Of a stretch of 64,000 bases of DNA, positions 17,038 to 26,194 are shown one piece after another; position 1 is the first letter of the stretch, and the number at the start of each line of letters is the position of its first letter. The stretch comes from JBCCCJ01 sp039029315. Lineage in GTDB: Bacteria; Bacteroidota; Bacteroidia; J057. The stretch is taken from the NCBI GenBank assembly GCA_039029315.1, contig JBCCGK010000030.1, positions 1-64,000 of the forward strand, given 5' to 3'. The position numbers and the translations under genes were made by a program. The notes under the pieces were generated by a model that worked only from the letters and a program-made list of their open reading frames with translations, was not told the origin of the DNA and did no database searches.

Positions 17038-17198
17038 GAGACTGTTTGAACATCTGTTACTTATTTTTTGTATGCGTCTTTTTTCCTCATCCAGCGGCTT
17101 TTTTTGTTCCCATAGCATCACTATGAGAACAAAAAAGAGCCTGGTCTGAGAAAAAAATACACCCTAAAAATTCTCAGCACAGATTCCAAAACAGTCTC
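17038..17198. mobile_element. MITE B, copy 1
   Basis: 161 bases starting GAGACTGTTT and ending AAACAGTCTC, flanked on both sides by TTA (17035-17037 and 17199-17201), which fits a 3-base target duplication. The two halves are imperfect reverse complements and meet in a strong central stem, GTTC(C/T)CATAG with CTATGAGAAC, with T and A runs outside it. This makes the element a possible bidirectional transcription stop. It matches 53899-54060 nearly base for base. No gene inside. Confidence 0.8.
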
Positions 17199-17227
17199 TT
17201 AAAAATCTATCAATCCCCTAATCCATT

Positions 17228-18154
17228 ATGAAACTCGCCAAAGCTCTTTTCGGCATATGTGTGTTGTTGGTCTCCCTGGTGTTATTGGTTTCACAAAGCA
17301 TTCGACACAATCACATCGAGGTATTCGAAGCCGGAAATATCTCTACAGAAGCTGTGGAATATGGGACTAGCTTTTCCGAATCAGGAACAGAGCTATATTT
17401 CGCCAGAAGTCATGATGCCTGGGGGTCTGGAGCAATGAAAAGTTTCATCTATTTTTCTAAACAAGAAGAGGGCAACTGGTCAGCCCCTCAGATTGTTTCT
17501 TTTTCAGGCCAATATGATGACAGTGATCCTCACCTGGCCAAGGATGGCAACAGCTTATTTTTCATTTCCCAAAGACCCTCATCTCCCACTGTCCCATTGT
17601 CAGCAGATATCTGGGTAGTCGACAAAGATTCTTTAGGAATGTGGGGAACGCCCTACCGAATGCATGAACCAATAAATTCTGTCTATAGAGAGTATAGCCC
17701 CTGCACAGACAAATTTGGGAATTTGTATTTTGCATCAGACAGAACAGGTGGCTTTGGGCAAGGAGATCTATATCAGGCCCAACTAGACAATGGTTCTTAC
17801 AACAATCCGATCAATTTGGGCCGTGCGATCAATTCATCAACAGGCGAATGGAACCTCGAAGTCAATGAGGCTGGAACCTTGATTATTTTTGAAGCCTCCC
17901 AAAGAGAACAAAACATTTCTTCTTATGGAGATCTTTATATCAGCTTTCTATCGGACGGCATCTGGTCCATTCCCCAACATCTGGTAGAACTGAATACCTC
18001 TGGCAGCGAGCTGAATCCTCACTTGGCACAGCAGGAGAAATTCTTGTTCTTCTCTAGCAGCGATAGCCTCAACAGTCCTGTTACGAATCTCTATTATACG
18101 GATTTCAGCTCTATCAATCAGAAGTACAAACAAACAGCTATTTTTGTCAAGTAA
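17228..18154 (+). CDS. PD40 beta-propeller protein, exported
   Basis: 308 residues. An N-terminal hydrophobic stretch (ALFGICVLLVSLVLLVS) acts as a signal or anchor. The rest carries repeated PD40/WD40-like propeller blades: GTELYFARSHDAWG, NSLFFISQRPS, GNLYFASDRTGGFGQGDLY, EKFLFFSSSDSL. Such TolB-like propellers bind peptides or peptidoglycan-linked partners, or are fused to peptidases and OmpA domains; this one has no extra domain. It starts 30 bases after MITE B, so the element may lie in or replace its promoter. It converges with the esterase gene on the other strand. Confidence 0.75.
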   Translation: MKLAKALFGICVLLVSLVLLVSQSIRHNHIEVFEAGNISTEAVEYGTSFSESGTELYFARSHDAWGSGAMKSFIYFSKQEEGNWSAPQIVSFSGQYDDSDPHLAKDGNSLFFISQRPSSPTVPLSADIWVVDKDSLGMWGTPYRMHEPINSVYREYSPCTDKFGNLYFASDRTGGFGQGDLYQAQLDNGSYNNPINLGRAINSSTGEWNLEVNEAGTLIIFEASQREQNISSYGDLYISFLSDGIWSIPQHLVELNTSGSELNPHLAQQEKFLFFSSSDSLNSPVTNLYYTDFSSINQKYKQTAIFVK

Positions 18155-18234
18155 CGGTGATTTTGCAGAAAATGAGGATCTATCCCACCCATCGTGCACT
18201 ATTTGGGTTTCCTGTCCAAGGCCTGTTCAGGGAA

Positions 18235-19059
18235 TCATGGATCGACCAGAAATCGAACTGCCTCTGGAATCCATCCACTATCCCAGCGATGGCGGCGTTT
18301 TGATTCAAACAAATACCGATGGGGAATGCCCTGCTGAACAAGCAGCATATGGATTTTTGCGCCTCCGACCGCTCGATTCCCTTCTGTATTGTAATACAAC
18401 AAGCGCTCCTCCTTGCCCAGAGCTTTTCCTTTTTCTCGAATCAACCATGACAAGCGATAGGAACGGAATGTCTCCATACTGCCAAAGATCTGCCCAATTT
18501 TCTCCTCCCTTGTTGCTTCTCGCATAGGACCTGTATCTATTCGAACCCCTGAATCCCACACTGCTGCTTTCCAGAATAGGTTCGGGTGTCGAAGCAATAA
18601 ACTCATGCTTCCCCAGCCGGATTTACTGAATCCGACCAATAGTCGTCCCTGTTGCCCTTTGAGGGTGGGATAATGCGCATCGACAAAGGGCAACACAGTC
18701 TTCAAAAGATGACTTTCATCCTGTTTAGTCGAATCAGTTGCATGATTGCAATACCAGGGGAGGCGCGTAAATTCCGGTGCTACACAGATCAGATGGTGGG
18801 TGTTGTGAACATTGGTTTTTCGCACTTCTTCCAATCCATCTCCAAATTTTCGATGATTCCGTTCCTTCACTGGTAGCACATACAGAACCTGATATTCTCT
18901 TCCTTCCATCAGGGAATCTGGCAATAACACCCGAATGTTGGTGCTATCGGCCTGAAAAGGAGAATACATCCTGTGCGTGATGAATGAACCAGCCTGTGCG
19001 AATCCCCATTCCCCGAGGCCGACCAACCAGAGAAACAGGAGGAGTGATTTGAGGTACAT
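18235..19059 (-). CDS. Putative esterase (esterase D / PF00756 type), exported
   Basis: 274 residues from the ATG at 19059; the frame extends to a TTG at 19077 without need. MYLKSLLLFLWLVGLGEWGF is a signal peptide. The fold is alpha/beta hydrolase of the esterase D type: MEGREYQVLYVLPV, then the nucleophile elbow GFSKSGWG, and a C-terminal RRHRWDSGW with candidate His. It could remove acetyl or feruloyl groups from glycan fragments, in keeping with upstream sulfatases. It starts 21 bases after the lipoprotein TIM-barrel gene. Confidence 0.78.
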   Translation of the reverse strand: MYLKSLLLFLWLVGLGEWGFAQAGSFITHRMYSPFQADSTNIRVLLPDSLMEGREYQVLYVLPVKERNHRKFGDGLEEVRKTNVHNTHHLICVAPEFTRLPWYCNHATDSTKQDESHLLKTVLPFVDAHYPTLKGQQGRLLVGFSKSGWGSMSLLLRHPNLFWKAAVWDSGVRIDTGPMREATREEKIGQIFGSMETFRSYRLSWLIREKGKALGKEERLLYYNTEGNRAVGGAKIHMLLVQQGIPHRYLFESKRRHRWDSGWIPEAVRFLVDP

Positions 19060-19080
19060 GAGGGACTTTTGAAACAATAT

Positions 19081-19968
19081 TCAATAGCGCAAACTCCTCA
19101 GATATGCAATACTTTGGGGTACCTGATCCACCACGACACTGCTCTCATCTTCAATGAAATAATGGGCGATACCTATTTTTCGTCCTTCAATCAAGATATT
19201 GCGCATATCCAGTTGTCCCGTTCCAAGCGGCACATTGTATTCAACATTGGTCCCGCCTGTCAAGTCTTTGTCGATTCCTTTTTTCATGTCCTTGAGGTGC
19301 ATAAGTTTCCATCGATCTCCATATTTTTTGAGCAAAGCAACTGGATCTCCTCCGCCAAATTGCACCCAAAATATATCCATCTCAAAAGAAACATATTCAG
19401 GATTGGTATGGGTAATGATATAATCCAGTAAGGTTCCATCTTCGTGGGCTTGAAACTCATATCCATGCGGATGATAGGTAAAGCTTATTCCACTCTCTTT
19501 GAGGACTTTCCCTGCCTGATTGAACACCTCAACTGCATGCTTTGCCGTTGCCAGATCAAATTCGCCTTTGACTGGATGAGGAATCCAGGCGCACATGACG
19601 AATTTGGCACCGAGAATATTGGCATTTCTGGCAACTGAATCTGGATCGGACTCCAGCAACGCAAAACTTGCCCCTGTAGAAGGAATGCTGATGCCTCTTT
19701 CCTCACACAATTTTCGATAAGATTCTGGGGCGATGCTTCCAGCTGAGCCTTCTATTTCAGTGATGCCCATTGCCTGGAGCCGATCGAGAGTTCCAGGAAT
19801 GGTTTGAGGGAAATAGTTTCGAAAAGAATAGGCCTGCACCGCGATTGGCGCAACAAAAATCGGGTCTCCATCCGGTTCTGTTTTATCGGTTGCGTTTGTT
19901 TGATGTGAGCTTGAACAAGCCAGCAGCATACATAGGCACAGACTTAGCAGTGAAGTAGCAATTTTCAT
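19081..19968 (-). CDS. Lipoprotein sugar isomerase/epimerase-type TIM barrel
   Basis: 295 residues. LCLCMLLACSSS is a lipobox with Cys18 or thereabouts, so the protein is an exported lipoprotein. The body is a xylose isomerase-like barrel: VQAYSFRNYFPQTI, Glu in GITEIEGSAG, ISFTYHPHGYEF, Asp in SFEMDIFWVQ, His in LMHLKDMKKG, and Glu in HYFIEDESS. Exported members of this family in Bacteroidota include 3-keto-glycoside lyases, which cleave oxidised glycosides. The GMC dehydrogenase and its small subunit lie two genes upstream, which makes that role attractive here. The sulfatase gene upstream starts its stop 66 bases away. Confidence 0.84.
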   Translation of the reverse strand: MKIATSLLSLCLCMLLACSSSHQTNATDKTEPDGDPIFVAPIAVQAYSFRNYFPQTIPGTLDRLQAMGITEIEGSAGSIAPESYRKLCEERGISIPSTGASFALLESDPDSVARNANILGAKFVMCAWIPHPVKGEFDLATAKHAVEVFNQAGKVLKESGISFTYHPHGYEFQAHEDGTLLDYIITHTNPEYVSFEMDIFWVQFGGGDPVALLKKYGDRWKLMHLKDMKKGIDKDLTGGTNVEYNVPLGTGQLDMRNILIEGRKIGIAHYFIEDESSVVVDQVPQSIAYLRSLRY

Positions 19969-20034
19969 ATCAATAACTGATTAAACGAGTCGTAGATAAA
20001 AGTCATTTAGAAGCGCCTCAGAGATAAATATGTG

Positions 20035-21633
20035 TCAGTTTTGAGTATTTTTTTCAGCGAGTTCCTGGAAGCTTGTTGTTTGTGCCTCCCATTGAGCAGC
20101 CAGCTCCTTTAGCTTTCCAGGCCTTTCGGTAGCCAAATTATGGGTTTCTGCCCTATCCTGAGATAAGTCAAACAATTCCCAGGCCTCTCCTTTTGCTGCT
20201 ACCAATTTCCAATCTCCCACACGGATGGCGCGATTGCCTTCATGCAACCACCAAAGAGATGTTCGCGACACCGCCTGATCATCCCGAATGGCAGCAAGTA
20301 GGCTATGACCGGGCGGATCAATGCCAGGCTTTCCTTCCCACACCTCAAAGGGAGAGGCAGCTGCCACCTCCAAAATCGTCGGAACAATGTCGATCACATG
20401 TCCAGGATGATGGCGCAGGCTTCCTTTATCAGAAATTCCTCTGGGCCAATGAACCAGCAAGGGGGTAGAAATCCCGCCTTCATGCACCCAGGTTTTGTGT
20501 CTCCGAAATGGGGTATTGGCCATGGTAGAAAACCCTGGTCCCAGGCATAAATAAGTTGCCGCGGAGCCTGGAGCTGCCTCTGGATCATGGCCATCATCTC
20601 GCACCATGATCTCAGCACTCGCACCATTGTCAGACAGAAAGAGGATCAGGGTATTCTCAAATGCCCCCATGTTCTTCAACTGACCAATGATCCGGCCAAT
20701 TTCCTGATCCATGCGATCTATCATCGCTGCGTGGATCGACATTTTGGTGGCCTGAAATCGCTGCTGTTCTTTACTCAGGCTCTTCCAGGGAAGCGGACGG
20801 TGGACCTCCCCTGGCCCAAGGATTCCCAAATTATCAAATGTATAGGGCGGCCCAACATGTCTTTCTACTTCTGACAAATCAGCCTGTATAATTCCCATTT
20901 TTCGCTGCCGCTTGAATCGCTTTACCCGAAGTTTTTCCCAGTCTTTGAGATAATGGTCCGCATATTTGTCGATGTCCTCTTGTCGAGCATGCAAGGGAAA
21001 ATGAGGCGCTGTAAAGGCAATAAAGTGAAAGAAAGGACGATCAGCATGGTATTTTTCCTGCTCCTGCAAGCACTCAATGGCATGATCTGCAATCGCCGTT
21101 GTGCCATAATAATCGGTTCCAGCTTTTACCTCTGGCAACTCCTTATCATCCAGGTAATGGCGTTGGGGATTGAAGAATCTCCCCTGATCACGTAAATAAT
21201 AAGATTTGTCAAAGCCATTCTCCAGTGGCATGCCATCGATATGCCATTTGCCAGAATGATAGGCACGATAGTTTTGTTGCTTGAGCATGTCGGGAAGCAG
21301 TCGGGCCCATGCTGGCCGTTTTGTCCCCGCTCCTCCTTTTTTCACACCCGGAAACTTATCCCGGCTGATCTGTTGGGCATAGTAGCCTGTTAAGAGCGCT
21401 CCCCTTGTCGGCCAACATCGGCCTGTATTGTAAAATTGAGTGAATCTTAGTCCGTCCTCAGCCAACTGGTCCAAATTCGGGGTCTCAATTTCCCCGCCAT
21501 AACATCCCAAATCAGAAAACCCAAGGTCGTCTGCCAGGATGATCACCACATTGGGACTGGCAGACTGGGCTGACAACGAACGCAGTAGCCCGATGAACAA
21601 GGATACGAACAGAAAAAATATCAAATGTTTCAT
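20035..21633 (-). CDS. Sulfatase 2 (exported)
   Basis: 532 residues. HLIFFLFVSLFIGLLRSLSA is a signal peptide. Metal site ADDLGFSDLG (35-43) and formylglycine site C73-W-P-T-R; the tryptophan after the cysteine is unusual compared with the Ser, Thr or Gly in the other sulfatases here. FLSDNGAS and KLVAAKGEAWELFDL are typical later motifs. Expected to hydrolyse a sulfate ester in the periplasm. Same strand as the rhamnose mutarotase and GMC genes, 217 bases downstream of the latter. Confidence 0.92.
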   Translation of the reverse strand: MKHLIFFLFVSLFIGLLRSLSAQSASPNVVIILADDLGFSDLGCYGGEIETPNLDQLAEDGLRFTQFYNTGRCWPTRGALLTGYYAQQISRDKFPGVKKGGAGTKRPAWARLLPDMLKQQNYRAYHSGKWHIDGMPLENGFDKSYYLRDQGRFFNPQRHYLDDKELPEVKAGTDYYGTTAIADHAIECLQEQEKYHADRPFFHFIAFTAPHFPLHARQEDIDKYADHYLKDWEKLRVKRFKRQRKMGIIQADLSEVERHVGPPYTFDNLGILGPGEVHRPLPWKSLSKEQQRFQATKMSIHAAMIDRMDQEIGRIIGQLKNMGAFENTLILFLSDNGASAEIMVRDDGHDPEAAPGSAATYLCLGPGFSTMANTPFRRHKTWVHEGGISTPLLVHWPRGISDKGSLRHHPGHVIDIVPTILEVAAASPFEVWEGKPGIDPPGHSLLAAIRDDQAVSRTSLWWLHEGNRAIRVGDWKLVAAKGEAWELFDLSQDRAETHNLATERPGKLKELAAQWEAQTTSFQELAEKNTQN

Positions 21634-21850
21634 GACATCGGGATTACATAAACATCTAGAGGAACCACATTCATGACATTCAACCTGAATTCACTGGCGC
21701 AGATTGTCATCTACCTCTGTCAGGAAGAGTAGGAAAACGATTGGTCCCTGGCCAGGCATCCTTTTGGGTGAATGTGTTTGACTCAGATAAATGGATCAGA
21801 AGAAGGGCAAATGTCTATTTTCATTCTGGTTTTCCTTCTCACTGATCATG

Positions 21851-23551
21851 TTATATGTCCTGTTTTTTCAACCTCTCTATCGCATAGTTTGCAGCTCTTG
21901 CAGTCAGGGCCATAAAGGTCAAAGAAGGATTTTGTGTCGAAGTGGATGTCATACAAGCGCCATCTGTTACAAAGACATTGGGGCAGGCATGGAGCTGGTT
22001 CCAACGGTTGAGAAGAGAGCTGTCTGGATCATGGCCCATTCTCACCCCTCCCATTTCATGAATATCCAATCCCGGTGCCTGCTTGGTATCTCTGGTCTTG
22101 ATGTTGGTGAAACCGGCTTTTTCATACATCTCTGTAAACTGATCAAAGAAGTCCAACAACATCTTCTCATCATTGTCATCATAGTCGATGTTGGTCTTGA
22201 GAAGCGGAATTCCCCATTCGTCAACTTGAGCTGAATCCAAACTGACAAAGTTGCTTTCTTTCGGAATGGTTTCTCCCATCATATGAGACCCCACACGCCA
22301 TCTGCCATCTTCTTTGGTAGCGAGGAGTTCTTCTTTGAGGTTCTGCCCATAGCCTTCAGACTCAATGGGTGTCATCCTGCCGGAAGAAAACCCTGCTGCA
22401 TATCCGCGCAAAAAGTCTGTCTGCTGCTCATAGACATTTCTGAATCGGGGGAAGTACATGGTGTTCGGCTTTTTGCCATCGATGGTTTTATCCGGATGCC
22501 CTTCATGGATAGCCGTAATCTTGCCCCGATAGTTGTGAAAGGCAACATATTTGCCCAATAATCCATTGTCATTACCAAGTCCATTGGGGAAGCGCCCTGA
22601 CGTGGAATTGAGCAAAATCAGGTTGGAATTGAGGGTTCCTGCATTGAGGAAGATTATGTCAGCAAAATATTCAGTCGTTTCTTTTGTATTGGCATCCACC
22701 ACTCGCACCCCCGAAGCTTTATTGCTTTGTTCATCAAACATGATAGAGTGAACCACTGAATGGGGTCGAAGGGTCAAATTGCCGGTTTTCATCGCCCAAG
22801 GGATCAAAGTTGAATTGGCACTGAAGTAACCACCGTATGGGCAGCCCCGTTGACAAACCCTTCTAGCGAGACATAATCCTCTTCCCTGTTCCTGGAAAAT
22901 CGGTTTGGTTTCAGTCAGGTGAGCACAACGAGAATAGATCAGGTGTCTGTCCTGATAGTTTTCCTTGACAAATTGCTCAAAGTATTCCTCTACACAATTC
23001 AGATCCCAGGCTTTGAGAAAGTCTCCATCAGGCAGGGTATCCAGTCCATCTTTTTTTCCGGTGACACCGACGAATTGTTCTACCTTGGTGTACCACGCAT
23101 CCAGATCCTTATATCGGATGGGCCAATCCACGGCAAAGCCATCTCTCGCTGGTCCTTCAAAGTCAAAATCACTCCACCTCTGCACTTGTCTGGCCCACAT
23201 CAGAGATCTTCCTCCTACCTGGTATCCACGAATCCAGTCAAAGGGTTTGTCCTGCACGTAAGGATGGTCTGTATCTTTGACAAAGAAGTGTTGAGCATCC
23301 TCCCGGAAAGCATAACATCGACTGATGACCGGATTTTCTTTCTGGATCTGATGGGGGATTTGACCTCTGTGGGTGAATTCCCACGGTTGCATCATGGTGG
23401 TTGGATAATCCTTGTTGTGTTCGACATTCCGGCCCCTTTCCAGTAAGAGGGTTCTGACTCCCTGATCACACAATTCTTTGGCTGCATATCCTCCAGACAT
23501 TCCAGCACCGATTACAATGGCATCAAAATGATGAGACGTTGATTTTGGCAT
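21851..23551 (-). CDS. GMC family FAD oxidoreductase, sugar dehydrogenase-like
   Basis: 566 residues. The FAD-binding GAGMSGG (15-21) and LLLERG lie at the N-terminus, and the GMC C-terminal block has GGVRMGHDP and STSTQNPSLTFMALTARAA. Four cysteines in CLARRVCQRGCPYGG (about 228-242) are a noted feature of gluconate-dehydrogenase-like large subunits. Together with the 23582-24097 protein it should form an FAD-dependent dehydrogenase that oxidises a sugar or glycoside hydroxyl, handing electrons to a cytochrome or quinone. Export would ride on the partner's signal. In Bacteroidota such pairs include glucoside 3-dehydrogenases. Confidence 0.9.
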   Translation of the reverse strand: MPKSTSHHFDAIVIGAGMSGGYAAKELCDQGVRTLLLERGRNVEHNKDYPTTMMQPWEFTHRGQIPHQIQKENPVISRCYAFREDAQHFFVKDTDHPYVQDKPFDWIRGYQVGGRSLMWARQVQRWSDFDFEGPARDGFAVDWPIRYKDLDAWYTKVEQFVGVTGKKDGLDTLPDGDFLKAWDLNCVEEYFEQFVKENYQDRHLIYSRCAHLTETKPIFQEQGRGLCLARRVCQRGCPYGGYFSANSTLIPWAMKTGNLTLRPHSVVHSIMFDEQSNKASGVRVVDANTKETTEYFADIIFLNAGTLNSNLILLNSTSGRFPNGLGNDNGLLGKYVAFHNYRGKITAIHEGHPDKTIDGKKPNTMYFPRFRNVYEQQTDFLRGYAAGFSSGRMTPIESEGYGQNLKEELLATKEDGRWRVGSHMMGETIPKESNFVSLDSAQVDEWGIPLLKTNIDYDDNDEKMLLDFFDQFTEMYEKAGFTNIKTRDTKQAPGLDIHEMGGVRMGHDPDSSLLNRWNQLHACPNVFVTDGACMTSTSTQNPSLTFMALTARAANYAIERLKKQDI

Positions 23552-23581
23552 ATTTCTTTTTCTTTTTTGGAGGTGGATCTT

Positions 23582-24097
23582 TTATACCTGGACGCAGCCA
23601 TTGAATCTGCCTGGGACAAATTCGAATCGCAAGTGATTTTTCATAAAATATTCGGAACTGGTAAAGTGCCTAACGGTTAGTTGCTTGGTCTTTTGGATAA
23701 AAAACCGCTGTGCCTTCGGGATGCTGTCATCCTCGACAAAGGACATCAGGAGGGAATAACTCTCTTCTGGTTTGAGGTCTTGGACGGATGCCTTGTCTGC
23801 TGTGATCAAGGCCTGTAGAAATCCATTCATGCCTTCCACGTATTCCTGTAAATCTTCCGTCTCAAAACAATCATCTACCATCGTCAGAACAAAATGCGCT
23901 GCAGGTTCTGGGGTAACAATCACAGGTTCCCCCTTCGTCGGCAAAATGGTTTCGGTAAGCCAGGTCATCAGCTTTTTGTGGTCTGGCTCTAATGGAATGT
24001 TGTCTAATTCAGGCCATTGCTCAAAATTGCAGGCTGGCAAGAGTGCAAAACCTGCTGACAGGAGCGCGATGTTCTGAATGGCTTGTCTTCTTTTCAT
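23582..24097 (-). CDS. Gluconate 2-dehydrogenase subunit 3 family protein
   Basis: 171 residues from ATG 24097 (MKRRQAIQNIALLSAGFALL); the longer open frame upstream has no coding character and overlaps the mutarotase region. The start is a KRRQAI twin-arginine-like leader followed by a lipobox-like LLPAC. The rest has the small-subunit pattern (ETILPTKGEP, VLTMVDDCFE, TKQLTVRHFTSSEYFM). It escorts and exports the FAD subunit encoded 30 bases downstream. Probably part of an operon with the sulfatase and rhaM genes upstream. Confidence 0.86.
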   Translation of the reverse strand: MKRRQAIQNIALLSAGFALLPACNFEQWPELDNIPLEPDHKKLMTWLTETILPTKGEPVIVTPEPAAHFVLTMVDDCFETEDLQEYVEGMNGFLQALITADKASVQDLKPEESYSLLMSFVEDDSIPKAQRFFIQKTKQLTVRHFTSSEYFMKNHLRFEFVPGRFNGCVQV

Positions 24098-24170
24098 AAC
24101 TATTTTCTCATTTTTTTTTCTATTCACGCCTCCTGATCCCTTTGGCAATCGAATGGATGAATCATGGACG

Positions 24171-24485
24171 CTACTCCATATGAAAGACCATTCGCAAAGG
24201 CTGAACCACTGGAGAGTCATCGGGATTTGTGTCCATGAGGTCTGCCATATAGGACCACCACTTTTGCATAACCGCAGCTTGAGGCAAGCGATTTGCCATT
24301 GCAGGATCGCTTTGTAGTTGCACGCCGAACAGGCGACCGCTCGACTCATCCAGGAAGATGCTGTAGTCAGAAATCCCTGCTTCTTTCAACAAAAGCGCCA
24401 ATTCCGGCCAAATGGTATCATGGCGACGTTGATATTCCTGCTCACATCCAGCTTTCAATTGCATCGAAAAAGCGATCTTTGTCAT
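24171..24485 (-). CDS. rhaM: L-rhamnose mutarotase
   Basis: 104 residues from ATG 24485, exactly the length of the E. coli enzyme. Tyr18 and His22 in EYQRRHDTIWPE match the catalytic positions, and KWWSYMADLM and DSPVVQPL match later conserved blocks. It interconverts the alpha and beta anomers of L-rhamnose in the cytoplasm. It starts 10 bases after a sulfatase stop, which ties desulfation to a rhamnose-containing glycan. The frame extends upstream to 24545 inside the sulfatase gene, which is not needed. Confidence 0.93.
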   Translation of the reverse strand: MTKIAFSMQLKAGCEQEYQRRHDTIWPELALLLKEAGISDYSIFLDESSGRLFGVQLQSDPAMANRLPQAAVMQKWWSYMADLMDTNPDDSPVVQPLRMVFHME

Positions 24486-24495
24486 TGGATTCTTC

Positions 24496-25989
24496 TTATT
24501 TTCTATCTGGATGTCTGCCCCATTCCTTGCGTCTGTCCGGATCAAAGTCGGGATTAGGAACGGGAAACTCCGCCGCTACTGAAACGCGCCATTCGGAGAG
24601 TAAGGTCAACAATTCCATCCTCTTGTCAGGATGCTGTGCTGAGAGGTCTTGCGTCTCTCCAATATCTTGCTTCAGGTTGTACAATTCTACCCGCTCGTCT
24701 GTCAAATATTCGATCAATTTCCAATCTCCCTTCCGTATAGCACTGGCAGGAACATCGTGATGATACACAGGATAATGCCAGAAGATCGCTCGCTCCGGGT
24801 CTGCGGATTTTTCTTCCAAAACAGGGACAAAACTCTCTCCGTCCAATTCCTGCTCAATAGGTGGTGTTCCATTTGCTAGTTCCACAAAAGTTGGATAAAA
24901 ATCTACACTCGTGACAAGGGCATCTGAAACACTGCCAGCTTTGACTTTGGCTGGCCACTTCACAATCATAGGTTCCCGGATTCCGCCTTCAAAGACAGTT
25001 CCTTTTTCGGCTCTCAAAGGAGCATTGGAGGAAGCTACATATTGCAGAGGTGAACCTTCATAGACAGACAACTTGCTCTTGGCCAAGAGGGGAATCTCAT
25101 CAAATCTACTCACCAATCCTCCATTATCAGAAAAAAAGACGATCATCGTATTGTCGGTCAAGCCCAGAGATTCCAGTTTGGCAACCAATCGCCCTACCCC
25201 ATCATCAATATGCTCAATCATGGCTGCATAGACTGCATTGGAGGGATAGTCTTCCCACTTGTCTTTATTCAGGTATTTGTCAATCAATTCCTGATCAGCA
25301 TCCAATTGCACATGCACATCATAATGCGCCAGGAAAAGAAAAAATGGACGATCCTTGTTCCCTTCAATGAATTGCAGGCTGTAATCCGTCAATGCTGTAG
25401 ACAAACGAGTCGAATCATCGAGGGCAGGATCTTCGGGAAAAATGGCTTGTTTGCTTTTTAGATTGTAAAAGGTACCTCTCCGATGAATCCGCCAGTCTTC
25501 GTAGCCTTGATTCCCAGGCAAATGTTCTTCTGCCCCTCCCAAATGCCACTTCCCAAAATAGCCTGTGGCATAGCCAGAAGCTTTCATCGCTTCTCCGACA
25601 GTCACGATTTCTGCTGGCAAATGCTGCGTCCGGTTTTTGGGCACAATCACTTCTTCATAGGGTCGCCAATGCCCGGTGATGAAATCAATGACGCCAACAT
25701 GAGCCGGATATTGCCCGGATTGAATGGATGCACGTGTAGGGGAACACACTGGACAGGCAGCGTAGGCATTGGTGAAGCGCATTCCATCCCGAGCCAGTTG
25801 TGTCAGATGTGGAGCTTCATTGAACTGATTGCCATAAACGGGTAGGTCTGCCCAGCCAAGGTCATCAGCTAAAATAAAAATAATATTAGGCGTTGCAGGA
25901 GATGGTATAGATTTAGTGGGTTGACAGGTTGAGCATAACAACCCAGTGATCAGGGCAACAATAATAGGAGATGAAAAGTGTAAAACCAT
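24496..25989 (-). CDS. Sulfatase 3 (lipoprotein)
   Basis: 497 residues. ALITGLLCSTCQ is a signal with a lipobox-like cysteine. Metal site ADDLGWADL (41-49), formylglycine site C82-S-P-T-R followed by SGQYP, and FFSDNGGL define the family. Periplasmic or outer-membrane sulfate ester hydrolase. Overlaps nothing and is followed closely by the rhamnose mutarotase. It is divergent from the metzincin-like gene at 26195. Confidence 0.92.
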   Translation of the reverse strand: MVLHFSSPIIVALITGLLCSTCQPTKSIPSPATPNIIFILADDLGWADLPVYGNQFNEAPHLTQLARDGMRFTNAYAACPVCSPTRASIQSGQYPAHVGVIDFITGHWRPYEEVIVPKNRTQHLPAEIVTVGEAMKASGYATGYFGKWHLGGAEEHLPGNQGYEDWRIHRRGTFYNLKSKQAIFPEDPALDDSTRLSTALTDYSLQFIEGNKDRPFFLFLAHYDVHVQLDADQELIDKYLNKDKWEDYPSNAVYAAMIEHIDDGVGRLVAKLESLGLTDNTMIVFFSDNGGLVSRFDEIPLLAKSKLSVYEGSPLQYVASSNAPLRAEKGTVFEGGIREPMIVKWPAKVKAGSVSDALVTSVDFYPTFVELANGTPPIEQELDGESFVPVLEEKSADPERAIFWHYPVYHHDVPASAIRKGDWKLIEYLTDERVELYNLKQDIGETQDLSAQHPDKRMELLTLLSEWRVSVAAEFPVPNPDFDPDRRKEWGRHPDRK

Positions 25990-26194
25990 GAATCATAGAC
26001 GTCTAATAGGTCCAACATAACAAAATTTGTGATACTGACATGCGTCTGATGAAAGTAAAAACTGGGCAAACGGATTCCATTTAATATGGCTTGAATGCTT
26101 CTTCTCTCCCCCAGAGATCCTCTCTTAAGCACAGGCCTGTTTGGCGATCATTTTGATCTGGTCTGGATTTTCGACATTTTAACTAAAAATCAGA

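Noticed and set aside
22919..23446. 175-residue plus-strand open frame
   Set aside because: It is antisense to the GMC oxidoreductase gene, which is well supported.
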